Positions 17,193-25,784 of a stretch of 31,090 nucleotides of DNA are shown piece after piece. A model generated the notes under the pieces. That model made no database searches, was not told where the DNA came from, and worked only from the letters and a program-made list of their open reading frames with translations. The number at the start of each line of letters is the position of its first letter. Position 1 is the first letter of the stretch. The stretch is from a virus, in IMG/VR virus record IMGVR_UViG_3300032235_000179, positions 1 to 31,090 of that record. One strand, given 5' to 3'. Both the position numbers and the translations under genes were made by a program.

Positions 17193-17201
17193 GTATTTAT
17201 A
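17193..17201 (+). promoter_or_regulatory. Putative phage promoter motif GTATTTATA ahead of the tail chaperone gene
   Basis: A one-base variant of ATATTTATA ending exactly 23 bases before ATG 17225, in the gap just after the tube terminator. Confidence 0.45.
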
Positions 17202-17224
17202 TATACAAACAAACAAATAAAGTT

Positions 17225-17986
17225 ATGAGTCAAAAAGAATACGATTTCCCAACCGAAATATTAGATTTGCCATCTCAAGGTAAAATATATTCAAAAGATA
17301 ATCCATTATCATCCGGTCAAATTACAATAAAATATATGACTGCAAAGGAAGAAGATATTTTATCTTCTACGAATCTTATTAAAAAAGGTGTAGTTTTGGA
17401 TAAATTATTTGAATCTATAATTGTTGATAAAATAAATATAGATGATATTTGTCTTGGTGATAAAAATGCAATTATTCTTGCAACAAGAGTATTGGGATAC
17501 GGACCTGAATATGAGGTAAGTTTTTATTCAGATATACTTAATGAAACAATACAAGCAACTATTGATTTAACACAAGTAAAAACCAAAGATGTTGATTTCT
17601 CTTTATTTCAACATAAAAACGAATTTGAATTTACAACACCAATTGGTAAAAACAAAATTACTTTCAAGTTGCTTACACATGGTGATGAAAAACTAATTGA
17701 TAAAGATTTAGAAGCTATTAAGAAGCTAAATAAAGATACATCATCGGATATTACAACTAGATTACGATATATGATTTTATCGGTAGATGGTAAGAATGAT
17801 ATGGGAACTATTGGTAAATATGTAAACAATATGTTAGCTAGAGATAGTAGAGCATTTAGAGAATATGTAAAATCAATATCGCCGGATGTTAATATGAAAT
17901 TTGAATATACTCATCCAGACGGAGAGGTGGAGGAGGCGCCTATCTCTATGGGAGTAGGGTTTTTTTGGCCTTCCACCAAATCATAG
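17225..17986 (+). CDS. gp26-like baseplate hub / tail assembly chaperone, zero-frame product
   Basis: 253 residues. The N terminus (LDLPSQGKIYSKDNPLSSGQITIKYMTAKEEDILSS, split here as LPSQGKIY and MTAKEEDIL) and DICLGDKNAIILATRVLGYGPEYE fit the T4_baseplate (gp26) family (PF12322 as I recall it). The C terminus is GFFWPSTKS, and FFWP is the usual end of this domain. It lies between the tube and the tape measure, where tail assembly chaperones with programmed frameshifts are normally encoded. Its last codons overlap a second frame that continues for 68 residues; see the extension and slip-site entries. The final 40 bases use GC-rich codons (GAG, GTG, GCG, GGG) unlike the rest of the gene. Role: initiating tail or hub assembly, probably around the tape measure. 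Confidence 0.8.
   Translation: MSQKEYDFPTEILDLPSQGKIYSKDNPLSSGQITIKYMTAKEEDILSSTNLIKKGVVLDKLFESIIVDKINIDDICLGDKNAIILATRVLGYGPEYEVSFYSDILNETIQATIDLTQVKTKDVDFSLFQHKNEFEFTTPIGKNKITFKLLTHGDEKLIDKDLEAIKKLNKDTSSDITTRLRYMILSVDGKNDMGTIGKYVNNMLARDSRAFREYVKSISPDVNMKFEYTHPDGEVEEAPISMGVGFFWPSTKS
17957..17968 (+). other. Predicted programmed frameshift site (T7 run), +1 or -2
   Basis: Zero frame reads GGG TTT TTT TGG. The downstream frame is open only from just after a TAG at 17955-17957, and the zero frame stops at 17984-17986, so any slip must occur in about 27 bases. The seven T's at 17960-17966 are the only slippery run there. tRNA-Phe moving one base forward at TTT-T (or two back) enters the extension frame at GGC 17967. 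A homopolymer sequencing error is the main alternative. Confidence 0.7.
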
Positions 17987-18173
17987 TATTAATTTACATT
18001 CTCAAATATTTGATATGGTTCAATATGGGAATGCATTTACTGTGATGGATTTATATAGATTACCAACTTATTTAAGATTATTTTATTATAAAAAATTAGT
18101 AGATTCAAAGAAAAGAGAAACAGAACAAGTAAAAAGCACAAACAAATCATCAAAAGTTAGGTTTAAGAGATAA
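17958..18173 (+). CDS. Frameshift extension of the tail assembly chaperone
   Basis: After the slip, translation runs GLPPNHSINLHSQIFDMVQ and on through YGNAFTVMDLYRLPTYLRLFYYKKLVDSKKRE to a lysine-rich end at TAA 18171, adding 68 residues for a fusion of about 315. The pattern 'H-x-x-IF-x-x-x-YGN-F-x-x-x-DLY-x-LP-x-x-LR-x-FY-x-KL' resembles the short second frame or small gene that follows gp26-like proteins in T4-like phages. An internal ATG at 18015 could make a separate 52-residue product, but the coding signal continues upstream of it to the slip site and no ribosome site is visible, so a fusion is favoured. As in lambda gpGT, the extension would bind the tape measure (inference). Confidence 0.65.
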   Translation, partial: GFFGLPPNHSINLHSQIFDMVQYGNAFTVMDLYRLPTYLRLFYYKKLVDSKKRETEQVKSTNKSSKVRFKR

Positions 18174-18194
18174 CATCAAAAAACCTAACTTTTT
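18152..18194 (+). terminator. Intrinsic terminator after the chaperone extension
   Basis: Arms AAAAGTTAGGTTT (18152-18164) and AAACCTAACTTTT (18181-18193) form a perfect 13-bp stem with a 16-base loop and a T-rich tail. The 5' arm overlaps the last codons of the extension frame, which itself supports that frame as the end of a gene. Confidence 0.85.
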
Positions 18195-18204
18195 CTTTTA
18201 TATC

Positions 18205-18213
18205 ATATTTATA
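18205..18213 (+). promoter_or_regulatory. Putative phage promoter motif ATATTTATA ahead of the tape-measure block
   Basis: It lies 11 bases after the previous terminator and 30 bases before ATG 18244. It would start the long transcript covering the small ORF, tape measure, baseplate and hub genes, which have no further terminators until the tmRNA. Confidence 0.5.
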
Positions 18214-18243
18214 GATGTAGAATTGTAGCTAAATAATTAAAAT

Positions 18244-18468
18244 ATGAAAAAATATAAATTATCCGAAGGAAACTTTAATAAATTTTTGAGTTTTTTTGGA
18301 ATAAAAAGTTCGGAAAGACCAAAGTCAATGGAAGATATAATATCAAATGACCCAAAATTGAAAAAATTAGATAAGCAAATGGGTGACTTAAATAGACAAG
18401 CTGCCGATAGAATTAAAAATGACCCAAATTTACTTTACCTTTTTAAGAGAGCTGGTATAGATATATAA
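18244..18468 (+). CDS. Small protein of unknown function upstream of the tape measure
   Basis: 74 residues, charged and predicted mostly helical: MKKYKLSEGNFNKFLSFFG at the start, then SMEDIISNDPKLKKLDKQMGD and RIKNDPNLLYLFKRAGIDI. It ends 3 bases before the tape measure ATG, so the two are translationally linked. I do not recognise a family. Two repeated NDPxL segments (SNDPKL, KNDPNL) are visible. The position suggests a tail assembly accessory that acts with the tape measure. Confidence 0.6.
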   Translation: MKKYKLSEGNFNKFLSFFGIKSSERPKSMEDIISNDPKLKKLDKQMGDLNRQAADRIKNDPNLLYLFKRAGIDI

Positions 18469-18471
18469 TAA

Positions 18472-20976
18472 ATGGCTAATTTAGAAAATATTGATGATAA
18501 TTTAAAGAAACAGAATGATGCTTATGCTAAATCGCATAAAGAGCAAATCGCGTCCTTTAAACAAATTGAAAAACTAAAAAAACAAATTCTAGAGGTAGAG
18601 AAACTAGAAACAGAAGAATCTAAAAAGAAATTAGCTGTATTAAAACAACAAGAAAAACAAGAAATCAAAAGCTACACATCAAAGAAAAAAGTAGCAGATG
18701 AAAATAAAAAAGAATTAGACCATACTAAAAAATTAAAAAATGCAAGGGAAGAATCTGTAAATTTTTTTAAGGATTATGTAAGTGAGTTTAAAAAAATGGC
18801 TCCTGAAGTACAAAAACAATTAACTCTTGATAAAACAAAAGGTGAATTGTATTTAGAACTTGGTGCTAGAATGTCACAATTAAAAAGTATCATAGGAAGA
18901 ACCAGCGGAATTGTACAGCAAACAGCCCAAGCTGAATTTGATGCATTACAATCTGTTAGTGGTGAAATGCATAGTCAAGCTGATATGACGGCAGAAGCAA
19001 TTAAATTAGCTTTGGGTTTTAATGAAAGTGAATACAAAGAAAAAATAAGGTTAATAAAAGTAAACGAAAAATTAAGTAAGGCAGATAAAGAAAGAGCAAT
19101 TGCTGGATTGAAATATGCCGAACATTTAGAAGAAAAAACCGAAGTTATCAATGAATTAGCTGAAAAGCGTACTGAAATTTTTGAAGGAGTAAATGAAGAA
19201 TTAAAGAGTTCAGTAAAAGGTGCTATTGGTATGGCCGAAGCATTTAAAAAAGGAGGGTTTGCATTAGGTTTAATTGGATTGGCAGTGGCTGGAATTGCAC
19301 TTGCTGTTGAGGCATTTGTTGATTTAGATAAAGCAGCTGAAGATTATAGAAAAACAAGTGGATTTACCGTAAAACAAACGGAACACTTAGAGCATCAAGT
19401 ACATGAGGTTGAGGTTGGTATGCGAAAAATTGGAGTTGAGGCATCTCATGTATATGATGTAATAAACTCTTTAGGAAACTCTTTTAGTGATGTTGTTACA
19501 TTTTCAACTGAAACATTGGGTGCATTATCTGCTATAACTGCTAGAACGGGAGTTACATCAGATGTAGCAAGTAAAGTACAGGCACAATTCGAACAAATTG
19601 GTGGATATTCATCCGAAACAGCAGCTAGCTTACAAATGCAAGTTGCTGCATTATCACAACAAGCCGGTGTATCTCCAAAGGAAGTATTAGAAGATATTGC
19701 AGATAGTGCAGAAATAACATCTAAATTTTTTAAGGGAGATATAACACTACTAAAAAATCAAGCAATAGAAGCTCATAGATTGGGTACTAATCTGGAAAGT
19801 GTAGCAAAAGTAGCTGAAGGTTTATTAGATTTTGAAACTGGTATTGAAGAAGAATTAAAAGCAGCAACATTTGTTGGTGGGCAATTTAATTTGAGTAGAG
19901 CTAGAGCATTGGCATATGAAAATAAGATAGTAGAAGCTCAGCAAGAAACTATTTCACAAATTCAAAGAAGTGGTGATTTTCGTAAAAAAGATTTTTTCAC
20001 ACAAACTCAATTAGCTAAAGCGGCTGGTATGAGTGTTGAACAAATTACTAAACAAATTGGGATGCAAGAAAAATTATCCAAATTAAGTGGTAAGGAGTTA
20101 GAAAATGCAAAAGAAGCAGTAAACGCTGGATTAGATATATCAAATATAAAAGATGAAGATTTAAAGCAAAAAACGGAAGAGTTTGTTCAAAACCAAAAAA
20201 TTACGGGTCAATTAACGGATATGATGAATGTTGTTAAACAAATTGGTGTAACATTTGGTTCTTTTTTACTACCACCATTAAAATTAATGGCAGATGGTTT
20301 ACAATTTATGTTAGATAATAGCTGGGCATTGTATTCTGCTATGGGATTGATTGCTGGAATTATGTTTGTACAATATCAATCAGCACAAGCAGCAGCTGCG
20401 GCAACGGCTAGTAGATTGGCATTGGAGGAAGCTATATTAGTTGCAAAAGCCAGCGAATTGGGGTTATCCAGTAGTTTAATAGCAGCCGGTACTGCTCAAT
20501 CGGCAGTTAATGCATCTTCTGCAGTTGGTGGTATTTTTGGTTCATTTGCAAAAATACCATTTGGTTTAGGTATCCCATTAGCAATTGCGGCAATAGCTGG
20601 TTTATTTGGATTAATGTCCAGAAGTAAAACAGAAGCTACATCTGTACATGATGCTCAAATTAATCCGGACGGAGGATTGATGGTATCGGGTCCAAAGGGT
20701 ATGTATAGTTTAGATAAAAACGATTCAGTAATAGCTGGTACTGGTTTGGGTGGTTCGGAATCATCTGATAATACAAACTTAAATGCGGCAGCTGTTCTTG
20801 GTGCAACCGGAATAGGTGCTGGGGCTGCAGTTAATATACTTGTTCAAGAAATAAAACAAATGAGAAAAGATATGGCATCAAAAACAAATGATGTTTATAT
20901 GGATGGTTCAAAGGTTTCATCGCAATTAAAAACGCAAACAGACAAAAGCAATAGAAATAATTTTTCTTTAGCATAA
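18472..20976 (+). CDS. Tail length tape measure protein
   Basis: 834 residues. Residues 1-110 are lysine/glutamate-rich coiled coil. Hydrophobic segments occur at about 261-285 (GLIGLAVAGIALAVEAFVDL), 617-640 (SWALYSAMGLIAGIMFV) and 697-715 (PLAIAAIAGLFGLM). The C-terminal part has VHDAQINPDGGLMVSG, GMYSLDKNDSVIAGT and a glycine/alanine-rich segment, a tail seen in many tape measure proteins. At about 1.5 angstrom per residue it would set a tail near 125 nm, longer than T4 (gp29, 590 residues, ~100 nm). Its position right after the frameshifted chaperone and before the baseplate proteins fits. The hydrophobic segments may act in membrane passage of DNA. Confidence 0.87.
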   Translation: MANLENIDDNLKKQNDAYAKSHKEQIASFKQIEKLKKQILEVEKLETEESKKKLAVLKQQEKQEIKSYTSKKKVADENKKELDHTKKLKNAREESVNFFKDYVSEFKKMAPEVQKQLTLDKTKGELYLELGARMSQLKSIIGRTSGIVQQTAQAEFDALQSVSGEMHSQADMTAEAIKLALGFNESEYKEKIRLIKVNEKLSKADKERAIAGLKYAEHLEEKTEVINELAEKRTEIFEGVNEELKSSVKGAIGMAEAFKKGGFALGLIGLAVAGIALAVEAFVDLDKAAEDYRKTSGFTVKQTEHLEHQVHEVEVGMRKIGVEASHVYDVINSLGNSFSDVVTFSTETLGALSAITARTGVTSDVASKVQAQFEQIGGYSSETAASLQMQVAALSQQAGVSPKEVLEDIADSAEITSKFFKGDITLLKNQAIEAHRLGTNLESVAKVAEGLLDFETGIEEELKAATFVGGQFNLSRARALAYENKIVEAQQETISQIQRSGDFRKKDFFTQTQLAKAAGMSVEQITKQIGMQEKLSKLSGKELENAKEAVNAGLDISNIKDEDLKQKTEEFVQNQKITGQLTDMMNVVKQIGVTFGSFLLPPLKLMADGLQFMLDNSWALYSAMGLIAGIMFVQYQSAQAAAAATASRLALEEAILVAKASELGLSSSLIAAGTAQSAVNASSAVGGIFGSFAKIPFGLGIPLAIAAIAGLFGLMSRSKTEATSVHDAQINPDGGLMVSGPKGMYSLDKNDSVIAGTGLGGSESSDNTNLNAAAVLGATGIGAGAAVNILVQEIKQMRKDMASKTNDVYMDGSKVSSQLKTQTDKSNRNNFSLA

Positions 20977-20986
20977 AATTAAAAAA

Positions 20987-22933
20987 ATGCCAACATTACG
21001 TGAATTATTAAAAACTAAAGAAGTATTAGGAGGTAACAATATATTGGATACTCCAGAAGTTGAAGCTGCTTCTCAAATAAAAACATTTAGAGATAATTTT
21101 GTTGCTTCTGATGGTAGTATTATATCAAATCCAATTAAATTATATGAAACAGCTACATTTAAATCTACTAATTATAAAACATTAAGATTTTATAATGACC
21201 CAAATAAAAGACCACCAGCGTTAATCACAACTAATAATTTTTTGTTAAATAATTCATCTGTTTTTGGAATAAACCAATTAAGAAAAAATAATAAAATAGT
21301 ATTAAAAGATAGGGAAACAGTATTGGAAGCAAGTTTAACAGGATTGAGAGCATTTGCAACACTATCTCAACCCGTTTTATATGGTACACATACATTAGAA
21401 TTTATAGCACAACAAAGTAAATCTACTAAAAGACAAAAATTAGGTACATACTTTTATGAATCGGCAGCAGCTGATAAAAGTACGGATGACGATATATCAA
21501 ATCCATATGTAAATAAACCAACTAAACTTTGGTTATTAAATGATTTTAGAAGAGGTAAAATACAGGATAGACCTAAACTTATTTCTAAATTAAATGGAAC
21601 TTTTGAACAAATATTAACAAAATTAGTAACAAATCCGGCTGGAACAGTAAAAAAATTGGTTAAGGATATTGTTTTTTCTCAACCAAAAGCAAAAACAATT
21701 ATACTACCAACTGCTAATTTATATGATAACGATGGTACTGAAACCAAATCCAACACTTTAAATTATACAAGTAAACGAAAGCCAGAAGCAGATTTAAAAG
21801 AAAGAAATGACTTATCGAGTTATTTAAAGAGTATATTGGAACTTAATGAATTAACTTCCAAGGGGTTTCGTCAAACAACAATTCCAATTGAAAAAAGAGA
21901 AAGAATAAAATACACAAGCACAGATAATCCAAATAGTGTGAATAGTTTTTCATTTGAAAAATATCGTGGAATAAATGAAGCAGTAAATAAACTTACTAAT
22001 TTAAGAGGAGGGGATGTTATAAATGCTAGTAATGCTTATTTAGATACTAGCGGTGGTAGCAAATCGGGTCTTGATGATAAAGATTTTATAACTTTAAAAT
22101 TTCATTCTGTTGAAAAAAAGGCTAGTGTAAGTTTTAGAGCAACAATAAGTGGTTTAACGGAAACATTTTCTCCATCTTGGGACACTAATAAATTTATTGG
22201 TAATCCATTTAATTTTTACACATATAATAGTATTGAACGAAGTGTTACTTTTACATTTAAAGTGTATTCTAACAATGGTAATGAACATATATCAATGTGG
22301 GAACGATTATCATTTTTATCATCATTAGTATATTCACAGGGGTATGGTAGTAGTGGAATTAGATATACAATTCCACCATTTATTAGATTTACTTTAGGAA
22401 ATATGTATAAAGCTAAAGATGCTTTTATAGAATCAATGACATATACTGTACCTGATGAAGGAAACTGGGAGATAGGATTATATCAAACAAATATAAGTAA
22501 AAAAACCCAAGAAGATACTGCATTAAAAAATTATAAATTACCAAAAGTAGTTGAAGTTGCAATTACATTGAAATTAATAGAAAATGTTGGTAGTACATAT
22601 GAATTTGCAAATGATAACGGCACTTTAGTTGCAACAAATGGTAAACGAATTTATGGGTATGGGACGGATACTGTAACAAAAGGAATAGGTTCGACACAAG
22701 AATCAAAACCAATTCCAACAAAATCTGAAACAAACAATAACTTAAATCCGGATGGTTCACCAAAATCTGAACAAAAAAATGGAGTAGATAAATCATTAAA
22801 CACTCCTAAACAAGCAAATACAAATTCGCCTGGTGCAATAACTGGAGCAAGTGTACCAACTACCACCCCATCTGGTGATAAATTGGAAGAAGAAACCGCT
22901 GGTAAAACAATGAAAATAGATAAACCTGATTAA
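20987..22933 (+). CDS. Baseplate/tube-cap-like protein (possible gp48/gp54 analogue)
   Basis: 648 residues. The N-terminal ~330 residues are not recognised. The segment from about residue 365 looks like a tube-type beta domain: LKFHSVEKKASVSFRATISG, then FNFYTYNSIERSVTFTFKVYS, SMWERLSFLSSLVYSQGY, IPPFIRFTLGNMYKAKDAFIESMTYTVPDEGNWEIGL and LPKVVEVAITLKLIE. The 'PP-x-hydrophobic-R-x-T-x-G-x-M-Y ... S-x-TY-x-xPDE-x-x-WEI' pattern is common to phage baseplate proteins that cap the hub and nucleate the tube. The last ~95 residues are low-complexity and hydrophilic (Asn/Thr/Pro/Ser/Lys). Order (tape measure, this, LysM protein, hub) supports a baseplate location. The exact T4 counterpart is uncertain. 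Confidence 0.6.
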   Translation: MPTLRELLKTKEVLGGNNILDTPEVEAASQIKTFRDNFVASDGSIISNPIKLYETATFKSTNYKTLRFYNDPNKRPPALITTNNFLLNNSSVFGINQLRKNNKIVLKDRETVLEASLTGLRAFATLSQPVLYGTHTLEFIAQQSKSTKRQKLGTYFYESAAADKSTDDDISNPYVNKPTKLWLLNDFRRGKIQDRPKLISKLNGTFEQILTKLVTNPAGTVKKLVKDIVFSQPKAKTIILPTANLYDNDGTETKSNTLNYTSKRKPEADLKERNDLSSYLKSILELNELTSKGFRQTTIPIEKRERIKYTSTDNPNSVNSFSFEKYRGINEAVNKLTNLRGGDVINASNAYLDTSGGSKSGLDDKDFITLKFHSVEKKASVSFRATISGLTETFSPSWDTNKFIGNPFNFYTYNSIERSVTFTFKVYSNNGNEHISMWERLSFLSSLVYSQGYGSSGIRYTIPPFIRFTLGNMYKAKDAFIESMTYTVPDEGNWEIGLYQTNISKKTQEDTALKNYKLPKVVEVAITLKLIENVGSTYEFANDNGTLVATNGKRIYGYGTDTVTKGIGSTQESKPIPTKSETNNNLNPDGSPKSEQKNGVDKSLNTPKQANTNSPGAITGASVPTTTPSGDKLEEETAGKTMKIDKPD

Positions 22934-22940
22934 CCATACT

Positions 22941-23228
22941 ATGAATAGATACAATAATACGGAAACTAAAAAAACAATAGATGGTAGAACTGTATATAGA
23001 CAATCAATATATCCAAACATACCACCATCTGATAGAGATTTGTATGTAGCAACTGAAACCGGTGATAGATTAGATACATTAGCATATCAATTTTATAATA
23101 ATTCATCTTTATGGTGGATAATTGCATCTGCTAATAATATACACAATGCGGTATTTGGACTTGCTGATGGAACTATTATCAGAATTCCAATGAACATAGA
23201 AAATATAATAAATAATTTTAATAAATAA
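22941..23228 (+). CDS. LysM-type baseplate wedge protein (gp53-like)
   Basis: A 95-residue protein starting 7 bases after the previous stop. The core (ETGDRLDTLAYQFYNNSSLWWIIASANNI, with GTIIRIP after it) is a LysM fold signature: a GDRLDTLA strand-helix, an LWWIIA helix and an IRIP strand. Contractile machines usually encode one small LysM protein near the hub (T4 gp53, P2 gpX, PVC7-type). No signal peptide is present, so this is a baseplate part and not a secreted wall hydrolase. It may clamp inner baseplate parts together. Confidence 0.8.
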   Translation: MNRYNNTETKKTIDGRTVYRQSIYPNIPPSDRDLYVATETGDRLDTLAYQFYNNSSLWWIIASANNIHNAVFGLADGTIIRIPMNIENIINNFNK

Positions 23229-23233
23229 AGTTT

Positions 23234-25783
23234 ATGTGGCCAATACTAAGTAATATTGAGAATCCGATTTATACTAAAATGAAAAGTAGAGCATCCGGAA
23301 GCTTAAGTAATGAATTAAATTGTTGGATTAGAGTCATTTCTGGTGCTAAAACTGCTACCAATGGTAATGGTTTAATTATGCAATCTAATGAAGCTTGGGG
23401 AAATTTTGGAGATAAAGATACTCTTCCTACTGATACAATTGGAAATTATTACGGAGGACCGATGACAGGTGGTGATTTGGGTACTAATATTAATGGTGCA
23501 TTGGTAGGTAGTGGTGTAGGTAGAAAACTAGTACCAAGACCAACTATTACCGGAATAAATATAAAAGAGGGTAAAGATAATATATCAAGAGAATGTACAT
23601 TAAGTATAAAATGTTTTTCATTGGAACAAATGGAAAAAATGCAAACATATTTTTTAGAACCTGGTTATAGTTTGTACATAGAATACGGATGGAATACGAG
23701 TGATTCTGTATCATCAGCACTACCCACAGCAGGAAGAACTCAAGATAATATAGTAGATGCTGCATGTGCGTATGGATTACGATATGAGTTATTACATAAA
23801 GGTAGAATTTCATCTAATGGAGAGTGGGATTCTTTTTTTGGATTTATAACGGGTGGGTCTGTTACATCCGATGGTGAATTTTTTAATATAGAAGTAAAAT
23901 TAAGAGGACAGCCGGCACTACCAACATATATACAAAATCAACAAAAAATCCATAAATTAGATGATAAAACAAAAGGAGTAGATAAACCAAATGAAGTTCA
24001 TTATTATAAAACAAATGAATTAATTGAAAACAGAAGTCCAGCATCTGATGCAGCTCAGCGTAGATTTAAAAATATGTACAATGATTTACCATCACAAAGA
24101 CAAACTCAAACTATTAGAAATTTAATAAATAAAGTTAATAAAAGTGATTTTATAAATTTTGATAAAGTTGTTACAGAGGGAATAACTTTATACAGTGGTG
24201 TCAATGCTGGCTTATTTACTTCACTTGCACGTGGCATTGCTGATTATATTGGAATTGGAGAAGGTAATGAATTGGAAGCTAAAAGTAAAACAACAAACCA
24301 AAGTGCATCTATTGAAAAATCAAAATTATTTTCTACTAATAGATATATAAAATTTGATTTGGCTGTTGATATATTAAACAATAATAATCAAGTAGTTTCG
24401 TATAATATGGGTGGTAAAAATGAAGTTTCATTTCATATAGATATAAATACTTCTGTTATAGGTGCATTTAAGTATATGTTTTCAACAGACCCCAAAAAAT
24501 TAGTTATTCCTGGTCTGATACCTGATTTTTCAGTTTATTTTTTAAATGCCGATGATGTTACGCAATATACAAGTGCAAATTTACAAAGTTCTCAAATATT
24601 TACACCAGTTGATGCAAATGTAGATGGTGTTAGATTTGTTCAAAGTAAGGCTTTAAAGCAGGATGGGATGGAAGAAACCGCAAATCATTGGGGATATTTA
24701 AGAGATTTATATGTTAATTTTGATATGTTTGTTGAAAAATTATCACAACCAAATAAGTTAATAGGTGAGGTATTATTAGATATACTAAACGAAATGTCCG
24801 CAGCTGCTAACGGATTTTGGAATTTTCAAATTGTTGAAAAAACAAGTTCAACATCTGGTAAAACTGTATTAACTGTAATTGATGAACATTTTGTAGGAAG
24901 TCCACCAAAAAACGACCCTCCAAAGCGATTTGACCATAATGGAGCTGATTCTATATTTTTAGAAGCAACTTTAGATATATCAATACCAGGTGAAATGGCC
25001 AATAAAATTATAATGGATAGATTGGATTATACAATAAATCCACACTCACCATCTGTGAAGGCTAATTATCCAAAACAAACAGCAATATTTAATTCACAAA
25101 CAGATATTTTTTTAACCGGTGTCATTGCATCTGGTGGCACAGGCGGTACGCCTACACCCCCAACACCTACACCATCAACACCTCCACCAAGAACAGTAGC
25201 TGTAATTGAAGCTGAAATGAGAGCTGCAGCAGATGCGAGAGGAGATTTTTCCCCAACGTTAGGACAGAGTGACCCAGAGTCTCCCCTTGCAAAATATGAG
25301 AATGACACTGAACATGCACGTTATCTAAGATTAAAAGCGGAATTAAACAAATTGTTAGCAACTCAACAAACAGATGCTAAGCAAACTTTAAATAAAAATA
25401 TAGAAAAAATAGATATAGTTCCAAAACCTGTTATAAATTCATTTACAGCACCATTAAACGATGTTGTTATAACAGACCATAATAAATTTATACAAATGTT
25501 TTCAATATTTTGTCTTATAGATACACCATTTTTTGATATGTTAAAACAAGAATCATTTGCTAAAAAAGTCGGAGGAACTGGATTATCACAACCATTACCA
25601 ATAAAATATAGTTTTAAAACTTTGGGAATAAGTGGATTGCGCAGAGGTGATATGTTTAATATAGATGGTATTCCCTCAAGATATAAAGAGAGAGGTCTTT
25701 TCCAAATAACAGAACTTGAACAAATTGTTAGTGATAATAAATGGTACACAAATGTAACAGGTGAGTATAGACAAATAATTTAA
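23234..25783 (+). CDS. Large baseplate hub protein (gp27-like)
   Basis: 849 residues, ATG 5 bases after the LysM gene. N-terminal half: RPTITGINIKEG, SRECTLSIKCFSLEQMEKMQTYFLEPGYSLYIEYGWN, and FFGFITGGSVTSDGEFFNIEVKLRG, typical of hub beta-barrels that mimic tube subunits. A Pro/Thr-rich linker lies near residues 633-655 (GGTGGTPTPPTPTPSTPPP). The C-terminal ~100 residues (LGISGLRRGDMFNIDGIPSRYKERGLFQITELEQIV, then KWYTNVTGEYRQI) match the end of hub proteins in many myoviruses. It is about twice T4 gp27 (391 residues), so extra domains are inserted. No lysozyme motif is obvious. Expected to form the central trimeric hub beneath the tube. Confidence 0.7.
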   Translation: MWPILSNIENPIYTKMKSRASGSLSNELNCWIRVISGAKTATNGNGLIMQSNEAWGNFGDKDTLPTDTIGNYYGGPMTGGDLGTNINGALVGSGVGRKLVPRPTITGINIKEGKDNISRECTLSIKCFSLEQMEKMQTYFLEPGYSLYIEYGWNTSDSVSSALPTAGRTQDNIVDAACAYGLRYELLHKGRISSNGEWDSFFGFITGGSVTSDGEFFNIEVKLRGQPALPTYIQNQQKIHKLDDKTKGVDKPNEVHYYKTNELIENRSPASDAAQRRFKNMYNDLPSQRQTQTIRNLINKVNKSDFINFDKVVTEGITLYSGVNAGLFTSLARGIADYIGIGEGNELEAKSKTTNQSASIEKSKLFSTNRYIKFDLAVDILNNNNQVVSYNMGGKNEVSFHIDINTSVIGAFKYMFSTDPKKLVIPGLIPDFSVYFLNADDVTQYTSANLQSSQIFTPVDANVDGVRFVQSKALKQDGMEETANHWGYLRDLYVNFDMFVEKLSQPNKLIGEVLLDILNEMSAAANGFWNFQIVEKTSSTSGKTVLTVIDEHFVGSPPKNDPPKRFDHNGADSIFLEATLDISIPGEMANKIIMDRLDYTINPHSPSVKANYPKQTAIFNSQTDIFLTGVIASGGTGGTPTPPTPTPSTPPPRTVAVIEAEMRAAADARGDFSPTLGQSDPESPLAKYENDTEHARYLRLKAELNKLLATQQTDAKQTLNKNIEKIDIVPKPVINSFTAPLNDVVITDHNKFIQMFSIFCLIDTPFFDMLKQESFAKKVGGTGLSQPLPIKYSFKTLGISGLRRGDMFNIDGIPSRYKERGLFQITELEQIVSDNKWYTNVTGEYRQII

Positions 25784-25784
25784 T

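Noticed and set aside
17957-17968. Simple sequencing error in the T7 run as the explanation of the two chaperone frames
   Set aside because: Not excluded, but the place (just before the tape measure), the intact FFWP ending of the zero frame and the GC-rich rare-codon block favour a programmed shift. Kept as the stated alternative.
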